Origin: Variovorax ginsengisoli
GTDB lineage: Bacteria; Pseudomonadota; Gammaproteobacteria; Burkholderiales; Burkholderiaceae_C
Assembly: GCF_030486595.1 (NCBI RefSeq)
Contig: NZ_JAUJZH010000004.1
Span: 62,001 to 126,000 of the forward strand
Direction of reading: 5' to 3'
Length of the DNA: 64,000 bases
This document shows positions 25,184 through 34,472 of the stretch, one piece after another. Below the pieces are notes generated by a model. The model saw nothing but the letters and a program-made list of their open reading frames with translations. It searched no databases and was not told where the DNA came from. Position 1 is the stretch's first letter; the number at the start of each line of letters is the position of its first letter. Made by a program: the position numbers and the translations under genes.

Positions 25184-26170
25184 ATGAAACTGCTCAAGAC
25201 CCTCGCCCTCGCCGCCGCCATCTGCGCCCTGCCGGTGCTGCCCATCCTGTCGACGGCGCAGGCCCAGGCTTTTCCGACCAAGCCGATCTCGCTGATCATC
25301 CCGTTCCCGCCGGGCGGGCCCACCGACGCGATGGCGCGCACCCTGGCCGCAGAGATCAAGGGCAGCCTCGGCCAGCCCGTGATCGTCGAGAACCGCGCCG
25401 GTGCCGGCGGCAACATCGGCGCCGATTTCGTGGCCCGCGCCCCAGCCGACGGCCACACGCTGCTGTTCGGGACCTCGGGCCCGTTAGCCATCAACGCCAG
25501 CCTCTACCGCAAGATCAGCTACGACCCGACCACCAGCTTCGCGCCGGTGATCCAGATCGGGCAGCTGCCCAACATCCTGGTCGTGAACCCCTCGCTGCCC
25601 GTGAAGGACGTGCGCGAGCTGATCGCTTATTCCAAGGCCCACCCCGGCCAGCTCAGCTATGCCTCGTCGGGCAACGGCGCCTCCTCGCACCTGGCGGGCG
25701 TGCTGTTCAACGGCATCGCCGGCACCGACCTGCAGCACGTGCCCTACAAGGGCACCGGGCCGGCGCTCAACGACCTGCTGGGCGGCCAGGTGTCGATGAG
25801 CTTCACCGACGTCCTGACCGCGCTGCCCTACATCAAGGCCGGCAAGCTGCGCGCGCTCGGCATCGCCACGGCGCAGCGCTCGCAAGCCCTGCCGGAGCTG
25901 CCGACGCTGGCCGAGCAAGGCGTCAAGGGCTACGACGTCAGCGTGTTCTTCGGCATCGTGGCGCCGGCCGGCACGCCGCCCGAGACCATCGCCAGGCTGA
26001 ACAAGGCCTTCACCGAGGCACTCGCGACGCCCAAGGTGAAGCAGCTGTTCGCCTCGCAGGGGTTCGAGCCGGCGACCGACGCCTCGCCGCAGCAGCTCGG
26101 CCGCTTCATCGCGGCCGAGACCGCCAAGTGGAAAGACGTCGTGAAGAAGTCCGGCGCCCAACTCGATTGA
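25184..26170 (+). CDS. Bug-family tripartite tricarboxylate transporter receptor
   Basis: 328-aa periplasmic solute receptor of the TctC/Bug family, which binds carboxylates. Signal peptide at 1-28 (MKLLKTLALAAAICALPVL...AQA). Family motifs: PTKPISLIIPFPPGGPTDAMAR at 31-52, VENRAGAGGNIGA, and HVPYKGTGPALNDLLGGQVSM. AAGGAG lies upstream. No TctA/TctB membrane partners are in the window, so it may work with a shared or distant transporter, as is common for the expanded Bug families of Bordetella and Comamonadaceae. Linked to the acyl-CoA dehydrogenase and CoA-transferase, implying an acid substrate. Confidence 0.93.
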   Translation: MKLLKTLALAAAICALPVLPILSTAQAQAFPTKPISLIIPFPPGGPTDAMARTLAAEIKGSLGQPVIVENRAGAGGNIGADFVARAPADGHTLLFGTSGPLAINASLYRKISYDPTTSFAPVIQIGQLPNILVVNPSLPVKDVRELIAYSKAHPGQLSYASSGNGASSHLAGVLFNGIAGTDLQHVPYKGTGPALNDLLGGQVSMSFTDVLTALPYIKAGKLRALGIATAQRSQALPELPTLAEQGVKGYDVSVFFGIVAPAGTPPETIARLNKAFTEALATPKVKQLFASQGFEPATDASPQQLGRFIAAETAKWKDVVKKSGAQLD

Positions 26171-26174
26171 CGCC

Positions 26175-27296
26175 ATGACCGCGACCACCAACACCGGCGC
26201 GCTGGCCGGCATCCGCGTCCTCGACATCTCGCGCATCCTCGGCGGGCCGTACTGCGGCCAGATCCTCGGCGACCATGGCGCCGACGTGCTCAAAGTCGAA
26301 CCGCCGCAGGGCGACGACACCCGGACCTGGGGCCCGCCCTTCAAGGACGGCGTGGCCTCGTACTACCACGGCCTCAACCGCAATAAGCGCACGATGGCGC
26401 TCGACCTCGGCAGCGCCGAAGGCCGCGAGGCCCTGCTGGCGCTCGTGGCCGAGGCCGACGTGCTGATCGAGAACTTCAAGACCGGCACCATGGAGCGCTG
26501 GGGCATCGGCTACGAGGCGCTGTCCGAGCGCTTCCCGCGACTGGTCTGGTGCCGCGTGTCGGGCTTCGGCGCCGACGGGCCGCTCGGCGCGCTGCCGGGC
26601 TACGACGCCGCGGTGCAGGCCATGACCGGCATCATGAGCATCAACGGCGAGTCCGAGGGGGGTCCATTGCGCGTCGGACTGCCGGTGGTCGACATGGTGG
26701 CCGGGCTCAATGCGGTGATCGGCGTGCTGCTCGCGCTGCAGGAGCGCCAGCGCAGCGGACGCGGGCAGTTCGTCGAGGCGGCGCTCTACGACAGCGGCCT
26801 GTCGCTGCTGCACCCGCATGCCGCCAACTGGTTCCTCGACGGCCGCACGCCGCGCCGCACCGGCAACGCGCACCCCAACATCTATCCCTACGACGCCCTC
26901 CGGACCGGCACTGATCCGATCTTCCTGGCCGTCGGCAACGACCGCCAGTTCGCGAGCTTCTGCCGCACCATCGGCCTGCCCGAGCTCAGCGACGACCCGC
27001 TCTACCGCGACGCCGGATCGCGCTCTGTGAACCGCGACGGCCTGAAGCAGCGGCTCGAATCGCAGCTGGCGACTTTCGACGGCCGCCAGCTGGTCGACCA
27101 GCTCATGGCCGCGGGCGTGCCGGCGGCGCCGGTGCTGTCGGTCGATGCGGCGCTCGAGCATCCGCACACCGCGCACCGCGAGATGGTGGTCGAGATGGAA
27201 GGCGGCTGGCGCGGCATCGGCGCGCCGGTGAAGCTGAGCCGCACGCCGGCCAGCTACCGGCATCCGCCGCTGACGCCGGGCACGGGGTTCGAGTAA
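26175..27296 (+). CDS. Family III CoA-transferase (CaiB/BaiF)
   Basis: 373 aa. Transfers CoA between an acyl-CoA donor and a carboxylate through an aspartyl-CoA thioester. Family signatures: GIRVLDISRILGGPYCGQILGDHGADVLKVEPP at 10-43, NRNKRTMALDL near 68-78, and the catalytic-Asp region GLPVVDMVAGLNAVIGVLLAL near 168-188, then PYDALRTGTDPIFLAVGNDRQF. Four bases after the Bug receptor, so it is co-translated. It probably activates the acid bound by the receptor, to feed the dehydrogenase; donor and acceptor are unknown. Confidence 0.92.
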   Translation: MTATTNTGALAGIRVLDISRILGGPYCGQILGDHGADVLKVEPPQGDDTRTWGPPFKDGVASYYHGLNRNKRTMALDLGSAEGREALLALVAEADVLIENFKTGTMERWGIGYEALSERFPRLVWCRVSGFGADGPLGALPGYDAAVQAMTGIMSINGESEGGPLRVGLPVVDMVAGLNAVIGVLLALQERQRSGRGQFVEAALYDSGLSLLHPHAANWFLDGRTPRRTGNAHPNIYPYDALRTGTDPIFLAVGNDRQFASFCRTIGLPELSDDPLYRDAGSRSVNRDGLKQRLESQLATFDGRQLVDQLMAAGVPAAPVLSVDAALEHPHTAHREMVVEMEGGWRGIGAPVKLSRTPASYRHPPLTPGTGFE

Positions 27297-27299
27297 TCG

Positions 27300-27572
27300 C
27301 TACTTCAGGTAGGACCGCAGCGCCGCCACCACGGCCTCGGTGTCCTCGCCCCGCTGTGTCGGGTCGGCCTCGGGCCCCAGGTGCTCGCGGACGTGGCCTT
27401 CGAGGACTTCCAGCATCAGCCCGTTGACGGCACCGCGGATCGCCGCGATCTGCTGCAGGATCTCCATGCACTCGGTGCCCGCGCCGAGCGCGCTCTCCAG
27501 CGCCGCGGCCTGGCCCTTGATGCGGCGCACCCGCGCCAGCAGCTTCGCGTTTCCTGTGATGGTGTGGCTCAT
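27300..27572 (-). CDS. Nickel/cobalt-type CsoR/RcnR-family repressor
   Basis: 90-aa all-helical tetrameric repressor. It carries the full E. coli RcnR ligand set at the same positions: His3, Cys35, His60 and His64, within MSHTI, ECMEIL and EVLEGHVREH. The conserved core QQIAAIRGAVNGLM is present. It lacks the second Cys of CsoR copper sensors. Divergent from a cation diffusion facilitator, with an operator-like palindrome between, as in DmeRF systems. It should derepress the exporter when Ni or Co binds. Close homologue FrmR (formaldehyde) is less likely given His3, His64 and the neighbour. Confidence 0.9.
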   Translation of the reverse strand: MSHTITGNAKLLARVRRIKGQAAALESALGAGTECMEILQQIAAIRGAVNGLMLEVLEGHVREHLGPEADPTQRGEDTEAVVAALRSYLK

Positions 27573-27597
27573 GGGGCGATTCTAGACGGCCGGCCAT

Positions 27598-27614
27598 ATA
27601 CTGGGGTACAGTAT
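27598..27614. promoter_or_regulatory. Operator for the RcnR/DmeR-type repressor
   Basis: Perfect 6-bp dyad ATACTG-GGGTA-CAGTAT with a G-tract at its centre. RcnR-family repressors are known to recognise TACTG, a G-tract, and its inverted flank. It lies seven bases before the exporter ATG and 26 bp from the repressor start, so it can control both genes. Confidence 0.8.
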
Positions 27615-27620
27615 CTGGCC

Positions 27621-28586
27621 ATGCAGACTCTTCAAACCACCCGGGGCTGGCAGCACGCCCACGTCTTCGACGACGGCAATCCCCTGGCCCAGCGCGCCAC
27701 GCTGTGGGCGGCGGTCCTGACCGCCGTGATGATGGTGATCGAGATCGCGGGCGGCTGGATCTTCAACTCGATGGCGCTGCTGGCCGACGGCTGGCACATG
27801 AGCTCGCACACCGTGGCCCTGGGTCTGTCGGTGGCCGCCTATGCCGCGGCGCGGCGCTTCGCCGACGACCGGCGCTTCTCCTTCGGCACCTGGAAGATCG
27901 AGATCCTCGGCGGCTACACCAGCGCGATCGTGCTGGCGCTGGTGGCCGCGTCGATGCTCTGGCAATCGGTCGAGCGCCTGCTGGCCCCGAGCGCGATCCA
28001 CTACGACCAGGCGATCGCGATCGCCGTGCTCGGCCTGGGCGTGAACCTGGCTTGCGCCTGGCTCTTGCGCGGGGAAGACCACGGCCACGCCCATCACGGC
28101 CACCACGATCACCACGGCCACGCGCACCACGACCTGAACCTGCGCTCGGCCTACCTGCACGTCGTGGCCGATGCCGCGACTTCGGTGCTCGCGATCGTCG
28201 CGCTGTTCGGCGGCAAGCTGTGGGGCGCCGACTGGCTCGACCCGCTGATGGGCATCGTCGGCGCCGGGCTGGTCGCGGTCTGGGCCGCCGGGCTGATGCG
28301 CGAGTCGGGCCGGGTGCTGCTCGACGCCGAGATGAATGCGCCGGTGGTGGCCGAGATCCGCGAGGTGATCGATGCCAGCCCGGTGCCGGCCACGCTGTGC
28401 GATCTCCATGTGTGGCGGGTCGGCAAGGGCAAGTACGCCTGCATCGTCTCGCTCGCCACCGACGGCGATGTCGGGCCGGACTACTTCAAGCAGCAGCTGC
28501 GCATCCACGAGGAGCTGGTCCACATCTCGGTCGAGGTGAACCGCGTGGCGGCGGCCCCCGGGCTCAGGCCAGCAGCTGCCTCGTGA
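27621..28586 (+). CDS. dmeF: Cation diffusion facilitator metal exporter, DmeF-like
   Basis: 321 aa, six predicted helices. Transport-site motifs: LADGWHMSSHTVALGL in TM2 and HVVADAATSVLAI in TM5. A histidine-rich loop (HGHAHHGHHDHHGHAHH, about 155-171) joins TM4 and TM5, and a cytoplasmic ferredoxin-like domain ends the protein. DmeF proteins expel Co and Ni from the cytoplasm; the RcnR-type regulator supports this choice over Zn. The ATG has no clear Shine-Dalgarno because the operator occupies the leader, so a leaderless message is possible. Its end overlaps the convergent EVE gene by 23 bp. Confidence 0.9.
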   Translation: MQTLQTTRGWQHAHVFDDGNPLAQRATLWAAVLTAVMMVIEIAGGWIFNSMALLADGWHMSSHTVALGLSVAAYAAARRFADDRRFSFGTWKIEILGGYTSAIVLALVAASMLWQSVERLLAPSAIHYDQAIAIAVLGLGVNLACAWLLRGEDHGHAHHGHHDHHGHAHHDLNLRSAYLHVVADAATSVLAIVALFGGKLWGADWLDPLMGIVGAGLVAVWAAGLMRESGRVLLDAEMNAPVVAEIREVIDASPVPATLCDLHVWRVGKGKYACIVSLATDGDVGPDYFKQQLRIHEELVHISVEVNRVAAAPGLRPAAAS

Positions 28587-29028
28587 TGAGCTGCCAGTGC
28601 TGCGGCTCGACCGGCGTGATCGACAGCCGGTTGCCCTTGCGCAGCACCAGCATGTCGGCCAGCGCCGGCGTGGCGCGCAGTTCGGGCAGCGACAGCAGGC
28701 GGGTCTTGCGCAGCGTCTGCACGTCCAGCAGCAGCCAGCGGGGCTGCTCGGCCTTCGACGCGGCGTCGAAGTAGGGCGAGGCCGGATCGAACTGGGTCGG
28801 ATCGGGCCGGGTGCCGGATGCCACGCGCGCGATGCCGACGATGCCGGGCTCCGGGCAGCTCGAGTGATAGAACAGCACCCCGTCGCCGACCTGCATCGCA
28901 TCGCGCATGAAGTTGCGCGCCTGGTAGCTGCGCACGCCGGTCCAGGGCACGGTCGACTTCGGCGCCGCGAGGGCGTCGTCGATCGAGCACTCGTCGGGCT
29001 CGGACTTCATCAACCAGTAGCCGGACAT
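28564..29028 (-). CDS. EVE domain protein
   Basis: 154 aa, single EVE domain (PUA-like fold, as in THYN1): YWLMKSEPDECSIDD at residues 4-18, WTGVRSYQARNFMRDAMQVGDGVLFYHSS at 29-57, and the C-terminal LPELRATPALADMLVLRKGNRLSITPV. EVE domains bind modified bases in DNA or RNA and some occur in restriction systems. Here it is a free-standing housekeeping-type copy 24 bp upstream of htpG's stop on the same strand. No modification enzymes are adjacent. Confidence 0.92.
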   Translation of the reverse strand: MSGYWLMKSEPDECSIDDALAAPKSTVPWTGVRSYQARNFMRDAMQVGDGVLFYHSSCPEPGIVGIARVASGTRPDPTQFDPASPYFDAASKAEQPRWLLLDVQTLRKTRLLSLPELRATPALADMLVLRKGNRLSITPVEPQHWQLITRQLLA

Positions 29029-29051
29029 GGCGGCGTCGCGCAGCGCGTGCC

Positions 29052-31094
29052 TCAGACCAGCAGGGCGTTGACCCGGCGCACGTAGGCCGCCGGATCGGCC
29101 GGCAGGCCGCCTTCGGCCAGCAGCGCCTGGTCGAACAGGATGTTGGCCAGGTCGTCGAAGTGCGCCGACCCCTCCAGTTTCTTCACCAGCGGATGCTCGG
29201 CGTTGACCTCGAGCACCGGCTTGAGCTCGGGCGCCGGCTGGCCGGCCTGCTTGAGCATGCGCGCCAGCTGGGTGCTCATGCCGCCGTCCTGCACCACCAG
29301 GCAGGCCGGCGAATCGACCAGGCGGGTGGTGACGCGGACGTCCTCAGCCTTGTCCTTGAGTGTCTCCTTGAGCCGCTCCAGCAGCGGCTTGAAGGACTCG
29401 GCGGCTTCCTCGGCCGCCTTCTTCTCGGCCTCGTCCTGCAGCTTGCCCAGGTCGACCGCGCCCTTGGCCACGCTCTGCAGCGGCGTGCCGTCGAACTCGG
29501 TCAGGTAGTTGAGCGCCCACTCGTCGACCCGGTCGGTCATCAGCAGCACCTCGATGCCCTTCTTCTTGAAGATCTCGAGCTGCGGGCTGTTCTTGGCGGC
29601 GGCCAGCGTGTCGGCCGTGATGTAGTAGATCGCGTCCTGGCCGTCCTTCATGCGCGACTTGTAGTCGGCGAAGCTGACGCTGACCGTGTCGCTGGTGCTG
29701 GAGGCGAAGCGCAACAGCTTGGCGATGCGCTCGCGGTTGCCGAAGTCCTCGCCCAGCCCTTCTTTCAGGACCGCGCCGAACTCGGCATAGAAGCGGGCGT
29801 ATTTGCCCGATTCGTCGGCGTATTCCGCGGCGGCTTCGGCCGCGGGCGTGCTGTGGTCGGCCTTCTTGTCGACCACGTCGGTCACGCCTTCGGTCGGCTC
29901 GGGCGCCGGCACCGACTCGCCGGAGCCGACGTCGATCTTGCCCTCGCCGCTCTCGGCCGCCGTCTTCTGCTTCTTCGCCAGGTCCTCGAGCATGCCCAGC
30001 ACGCGCTTGGTGCTGCCTTCGCGGATCGCCTTGACGTCGCGGCTCTCCTGGAGCAGTTCGCGGCTGACGTTGAGCGGCAGGTCGGCCGAGTCGATCACGC
30101 CCTTGACGAAGCGCAGGTAGCTGGGCAGCAGCGCCTCGGCGTCGTCCATGATGAAGACGCGCTTGACGTACAGCTTGACACCCGCGCCCTTGTCGCGGTT
30201 CCACAGGTCCATCGGCGCCTTGGCCGGGATGTAGAGCAGCTGGGTGTACTCGGTGTTGCCCTCGACCCGGTTGTGGCTCCAGGCCAGCGGCGCCTCGAAG
30301 TCGTGGCTGATGTTCTTGTAGAAGTCGACGTACTGCTCTTCGCTGATGTCCTTCTTGGCCCGGCTCCAGAGCGCGTTGGCCTTGTTGACCGGCTCCCATT
30401 CGCCGGTCTTCACCATCGCGCCGCCCTTGTTGTCCTCGCCCTCCTTCCACTCCTCCTTCTCCATCAGGATCGGCAGCGAGATGTGGTCGGAGTACTTGCC
30501 GATGATCGACTTGAGCTTCCAGGCGTTGAGGTATTCCTCGGCGTCGTCGCGCAGGTGCAGGGTGACGCTGGTGCCGCGTTCGGCGCGGCTGATGGTGTCG
30601 ACCTCGAAGTCGCCGGCGCCGCTGCTGACCCAGCGCACGCCCTCTTCGGCCGGCAGTCCGGCGCGGCGCGATTCGACCGTGATCTTGTCGGCCACGATGA
30701 AGCCGGAGTAGAAGCCGACGCCGAACTGGCCGATCAGCTGCGCATCGGCCTTCTGGTCGCCCGACAACCGGCTCATGAACTCCTTGGTGCCGCTCTTGGC
30801 GATGGTGCCGAGGTTGTCGATGGCTTCCTGCTGGCTCAGGCCGATGCCGGTGTCGGTGATGGTCAGGGTCTTGGCTTCGGCGTCGAAGGCGACGCGCACG
30901 TCGAGCCGGGGCTGGTCTTCGAACAGCGCGGGCTGGTCGATGGCTTCGAAACGCAGCTTGTCGCAGGCGTCGGACGCATTCGAGATCAGTTCGCGCAGGA
31001 AGATTTCCTTGTTCGAGTAGAGCGAATGCGTGACCAGGTGCAGCAGCTGGGCGACTTCGGCCTGGAACGGGAGTTTGGTCTTGGAGAGGGTCAT
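29052..31094 (-). CDS. htpG: HSP90-family molecular chaperone
   Basis: 680-aa ATP-dependent chaperone acting on folding clients in the cytoplasm. N-terminal GHKL ATPase: [15 protein letters not shown] at 33-47, [10 protein letters not shown] at 81-90, [10 protein letters not shown] at 123-132. It is about 55 residues longer than E. coli HtpG (624 aa); the excess is an acidic, low-complexity linker at about 375-428 inside the middle domain, then [21 protein letters not shown] resumes the normal sequence. ATG at 31094. No obvious partner gene adjoins it. Confidence 0.97.
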   Translation of the reverse strand: MTLSKTKLPFQAEVAQLLHLVTHSLYSNKEIFLRELISNASDACDKLRFEAIDQPALFEDQPRLDVRVAFDAEAKTLTITDTGIGLSQQEAIDNLGTIAKSGTKEFMSRLSGDQKADAQLIGQFGVGFYSGFIVADKITVESRRAGLPAEEGVRWVSSGAGDFEVDTISRAERGTSVTLHLRDDAEEYLNAWKLKSIIGKYSDHISLPILMEKEEWKEGEDNKGGAMVKTGEWEPVNKANALWSRAKKDISEEQYVDFYKNISHDFEAPLAWSHNRVEGNTEYTQLLYIPAKAPMDLWNRDKGAGVKLYVKRVFIMDDAEALLPSYLRFVKGVIDSADLPLNVSRELLQESRDVKAIREGSTKRVLGMLEDLAKKQKTAAESGEGKIDVGSGESVPAPEPTEGVTDVVDKKADHSTPAAEAAAEYADESGKYARFYAEFGAVLKEGLGEDFGNRERIAKLLRFASSTSDTVSVSFADYKSRMKDGQDAIYYITADTLAAAKNSPQLEIFKKKGIEVLLMTDRVDEWALNYLTEFDGTPLQSVAKGAVDLGKLQDEAEKKAAEEAAESFKPLLERLKETLKDKAEDVRVTTRLVDSPACLVVQDGGMSTQLARMLKQAGQPAPELKPVLEVNAEHPLVKKLEGSAHFDDLANILFDQALLAEGGLPADPAAYVRRVNALLV

Positions 31095-31211
31095 GGCGCG
31101 AGAACAATCAAAGGAAAAAAACGGTTCGCCAACGGCGTACGTTCAACTTTACAAGACCTGGGGCTGGCCGGCCCGATCGCAAGGGCCGGCGGTTTCAAAG
31201 CCTTACGAGGC

Positions 31212-32237
31212 TCAGCGCGGCTGCGACTCGACCTCGCGCGTCCAGCGATCGATCAGCCGCTTGCGCTCCGCCGCCTGGCCGTACTTCTCGAAGTCGTACT
31301 TGATGAGCTTGACCCCGTCCATCGACGGGATGCGCGGATCGGGCTTGAAGGTCCGGTTGGCCGGCGACTGCAGGCTGCCGGCCTGGGCGCCGATGGCCTG
31401 GCCGGCCGGGCTCATGAGCCAGTCGTAGTAGCGCTGGGCGTTGGCCTTGTTGCGCGCGCCCTTGACCAGCGCGATGCCGCCGATCTCGTAGCCGGTGCCT
31501 TCGCAGGGCGCCGCGGCCTTGACCGGGTACTTGTCCTGGCGCCATTTGTCGAAGCCGAAGATGAAGCTGATGCCGACCGCCACCTCGCCCTTGGCCACGT
31601 TGGGCGCCTGGGCCTGGCCGCTGCGGGTGTAGGTGGTGGTGTTGCGGTGCAGTCTCTTCAGGTAGTCGAAGGCGGCGTCCTCGCCCATCAGCTGCACCAG
31701 CCCGGCGACGATGGTGTAGCCGGTGCCGCTGGTGGCGGGGTGCGACATCTCGATCTCGCCCTTGTATTCGGGCTTGACCAGGTCGGCCCAGCAGCGCGGC
31801 TCCGGCAGGTGCTTCTTCTTGAGTACCTCGGTGTTGAAGCCGAAGCCCATGGCACTGGTGTAGAAGCCGCCGACCCGGTTGCCCGACATCGCGTACTGCC
31901 GCACCGACCAGTCGTACAGGTCGTTGATGTAGGCCGGGCGGTAGGGCTCCAGCAGCCCCTCCTCGGCCGCCTGCAGGAAGGGGTCGCCGGTGCCGCCCCA
32001 CCAGATGTCGGTCTTGGGGTTGGCGGCCTCGGCCCGCAACTGGGCGCCGATCTCGCCGGTGCCCTTGTGCGCCTGCAGCACGCGAATGCCGGTGGCCCGG
32101 CTGAACTCGGCCGCCGCGGCCTCGCACCAGCCGGCGTCGGTGCTGCACAGGGCATTGACCGTGCCCTGGGCCTGCGCCGCCAGGGCGGCGGCGGTCAGGA
32201 CGAAGGCGGCAAGGGTTTGGGGAACGAAACGGCGCAT
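31212..32237 (-). CDS. Periplasmic solute-binding protein, AfuA/PgtC-like
   Basis: 341 aa with a signal peptide (MRRFVPQTLAAFVLTAAALAAQAQ). Type-2 periplasmic-binding fold of the Fe(III)/phosphonate/organophosphate group: TDIWWGGTGDPFLQAAEEGLL near residues 78-98, MGFGFNTEVL near 130, SHPATSGTGYTIVAGL near 165. Conserved Tyr residues used by true ferric-binding proteins are not obviously conserved, so an organic or phosphorylated ligand is as likely. It follows a response regulator and kinase on the same strand, with no permease or ATPase beside it. Confidence 0.88.
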   Translation of the reverse strand: MRRFVPQTLAAFVLTAAALAAQAQGTVNALCSTDAGWCEAAAAEFSRATGIRVLQAHKGTGEIGAQLRAEAANPKTDIWWGGTGDPFLQAAEEGLLEPYRPAYINDLYDWSVRQYAMSGNRVGGFYTSAMGFGFNTEVLKKKHLPEPRCWADLVKPEYKGEIEMSHPATSGTGYTIVAGLVQLMGEDAAFDYLKRLHRNTTTYTRSGQAQAPNVAKGEVAVGISFIFGFDKWRQDKYPVKAAAPCEGTGYEIGGIALVKGARNKANAQRYYDWLMSPAGQAIGAQAGSLQSPANRTFKPDPRIPSMDGVKLIKYDFEKYGQAAERKRLIDRWTREVESQPR

Positions 32238-32295
32238 GAGGTCTCCCGGGTTCACGAACGAGACGCGCAGGATAGCGCCCCCGGGAGCGGCGCCT

Positions 32296-33657
32296 TCAGG
32301 CAGCGATCGGCGGCAGGTGGACCCGCGCCACCAGGCCGCTGCGTTCGCTCCGATTGGCCAGCACGATGCGCAGCCCGTTGCGCAGCGCCGCCGCCTGCGC
32401 GATCGCCAGCCCCAGCCCGCTGCCGCCGGCCGGGGCGCCGGCGACGCGGTAGAAGCGATCGAAGACGCGCTCGAGCTGATCGGGCGCGATGCCGGGGCCG
32501 TCGTCCACCACGTCGACCACCGGCTGGCCGTCGACCGCATGCAGCCGGACGTCGACCACGCCGCCCTCGGCCGCATAGCGCACCGCGTTGTCGATCAGGT
32601 TGTCGAAGACGCTGCGCAGATCGGCCGCCGGGGCACTGACCCACGGCGTGACGAGGCCTTCGAAGCCGACATCGACCCGGCGCTGGTCGGCCAGCACCAT
32701 CAGCTGGCCGACGCTGTCGCGCAACAGCATCGCCAGGTCCACCGGGCCGCGGGCGCCGGCAGCCGGCGCGTCCTGGCGCGACAGACGCAGCAGCTGCTCG
32801 ATCAGGTGCTGGGCGCGCCGGACGCCGCCCTCGAGCTGGGCGAAGCGCTCGGCGGCGTCGCCGTGTGGCACATGGGCGCGCAGGTTCTCGATCTGCAGGC
32901 CGATCGCCGCCATCGGCGTGCGCAGCTCGTGCGCCGCGTCCTGCATGAAGTGGCGCTGGGTCGACAGTGCGCCGCGCAGCCGGCCCAGCAGGCTGTTGAA
33001 GGCCGCCACCAGCGGAGCGATCTCCTCCGGCACCCGGGCCACCGGCACGCCGTCGGGGCTGGCCTCGTCCTGCGCCGCCAGGTCGCGGGCGACGATGCGC
33101 AGCGAGCGCGAGGCGGCCGAGACGATGGCCCACAGCAGGCCGAGCGTGATCGGCAGCAGGAGCAGGATCGGCAGGCTCTCGAGCAGCGCCCGGCGCACGA
33201 TCCGGTGGCGCCGGAAGCCGTCGTTCTGCACCACCTGCACCCGCGGCGAGCCGTCGGGCGGCTCGGCCGCCAGCGTGTAGACCCGCCATCCGCCCGTGTC
33301 GCCGGGGCCGATTCGGACATCGCCGAAGCCCGGCTGCGGCTGCAGCGGCAGCGCCAGTCCGGCCCAAGAGGTGGCCTGCAAGGTGGCGCCGTCGGCACTC
33401 CACACCTGGACCACGAAGGCGCCGCGCTGGACGACGTCGTCGCTGCTCACCGGCTGCAGCGTGGGCAGCCGGTGGTGGGTCGCATGCGACTCGGCCACCA
33501 GCCGCATCTGGTCGTCCATGAAGTTGTTCACCAGCCGGCCGTAAGCCACGTAGGAAAGCCACACGGTGGCCGCGATCGCCAGCAGGTGCAGCGCCACCAG
33601 CCAGGCCAGCAGCCGGGCGCGCAGCGAGCGCGGGCGCCAGCCCCAGCCCGCGTTCAC
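32296..33657 (-). CDS. Sensor histidine kinase, TctE/QseC type
   Basis: 453 aa. Helices near 15-40 and 160-185 bracket a periplasmic sensor loop, followed by HAMP, HisKA (DAAHELRTPMAAIGLQ, phospho-His near 230) and the ATPase (FDNLIDNAVRYA, DDGPGIAP, GSGLGLAIAQ). The start is a GTG at 33657 that overlaps the response-regulator stop (GTGA). It should phosphorylate that regulator. The gene after it codes for a solute-binding protein, suggesting the sensor detects the solute directly or via that receptor. Confidence 0.93.
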   Translation of the reverse strand: MNAGWGWRPRSLRARLLAWLVALHLLAIAATVWLSYVAYGRLVNNFMDDQMRLVAESHATHHRLPTLQPVSSDDVVQRGAFVVQVWSADGATLQATSWAGLALPLQPQPGFGDVRIGPGDTGGWRVYTLAAEPPDGSPRVQVVQNDGFRRHRIVRRALLESLPILLLLPITLGLLWAIVSAASRSLRIVARDLAAQDEASPDGVPVARVPEEIAPLVAAFNSLLGRLRGALSTQRHFMQDAAHELRTPMAAIGLQIENLRAHVPHGDAAERFAQLEGGVRRAQHLIEQLLRLSRQDAPAAGARGPVDLAMLLRDSVGQLMVLADQRRVDVGFEGLVTPWVSAPAADLRSVFDNLIDNAVRYAAEGGVVDVRLHAVDGQPVVDVVDDGPGIAPDQLERVFDRFYRVAGAPAGGSGLGLAIAQAAALRNGLRIVLANRSERSGLVARVHLPPIAA

Positions 33658-34313
33658 GCCGGTGCGACCCGCCAGCCGAGCCCGCGCACGTTGCGGATCG
33701 CCTCGGCACCCAGCTTGCGCCGCATGCCGTGGATCAGCACGTCGATCGCGTTGCTCGTGACCTCGTCGCCCCAGCCGTAGATGCGGTCCTCGAGCTGCTC
33801 GCGCGACAGGATGGCGCCAGGCCGCTCCAGCAGGGCATGCAGCAGCGCGAATTCGCGCGCGGTGAGCGCCTCCCGCACGCCGTTGGCGAGCACATCGCGG
33901 GTCGTGAGGTCGAGTTGAAGCGCCGCGGTGCCGATGACCGAATGTGCGGCGCCGTCGCGGCGCCGCACCACGGCGCGCATCCGCGCCAGCAGTTCGCGCA
34001 GGGCGAAGGGCTTCAGCAGGTAGTCGTCGGCGCCCAGATCGAGCGTCTGGATCCGGTCGTCGAGCCCGTCGCGGGCGGTCAGCACCAGCACCGGCGTGGC
34101 GTCGCCGCGGGAGCGGGCGCGCCGCAGCACCTCGGTGCCGTCCTGCTTCGGCAACCCGAGATCGAGCAGCACGCAGGTGTAGCCGCCATCGGCGAGCGCG
34201 CTGTGCGCCAGCAGGCCGTCGCGGACCCAGTCGACCGACCAGCCGGCGCGATCGAGCGCATGCATCAGGCTCGCGCCGATCATTTCGTCGTCTTCGACCA
34301 GCAATGCGCGCAC
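33654..34313 (-). CDS. OmpR-family response regulator, TctD/QseB type
   Basis: 219 aa. Receiver domain: acidic pair LVEDDEM at 5-11, phospho-acceptor Asp51 (LLDLGLP), Thr and Lys at VLVLTARDG and LLKPF. C-terminal winged helix of the OmpR class: LTAREFALLHALLERPGAILSREQLEDRIYG and the recognition region SNAIDVLIHGMRRKLG. The GTG start at 34313 has AAGGAG seven bases upstream. It heads a regulator-kinase-receptor operon; the 159-bp divergent region with the DUF3761 gene holds its promoter. Targets unknown. Confidence 0.94.
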   Translation of the reverse strand: MRALLVEDDEMIGASLMHALDRAGWSVDWVRDGLLAHSALADGGYTCVLLDLGLPKQDGTEVLRRARSRGDATPVLVLTARDGLDDRIQTLDLGADDYLLKPFALRELLARMRAVVRRRDGAAHSVIGTAALQLDLTTRDVLANGVREALTAREFALLHALLERPGAILSREQLEDRIYGWGDEVTSNAIDVLIHGMRRKLGAEAIRNVRGLGWRVAPA

Positions 34314-34472
34314 GGAATCTCCTTGGAACAGGTTCGACGGCGAGGCTACGCCCGGATTCTTAGCGCTGCCTGAGCAAGCGTTGCGCGAAGCCGACGGCGA
34401 TCGGTCAGCTGGCGTTCAGATCGCATGCGGACGATGGTTGTTCCCCATTTCACCGCCCGAGGAGGCGTCCGG

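Noticed and set aside
29160..32639. Very long plus-strand open frame (1159 aa) opposite htpG and the solute receptor
   Set aside because: Arg/Gly/Ala/Leu-rich shadow of high-GC coding strand; htpG on the minus strand is unmistakable and no domain is visible.
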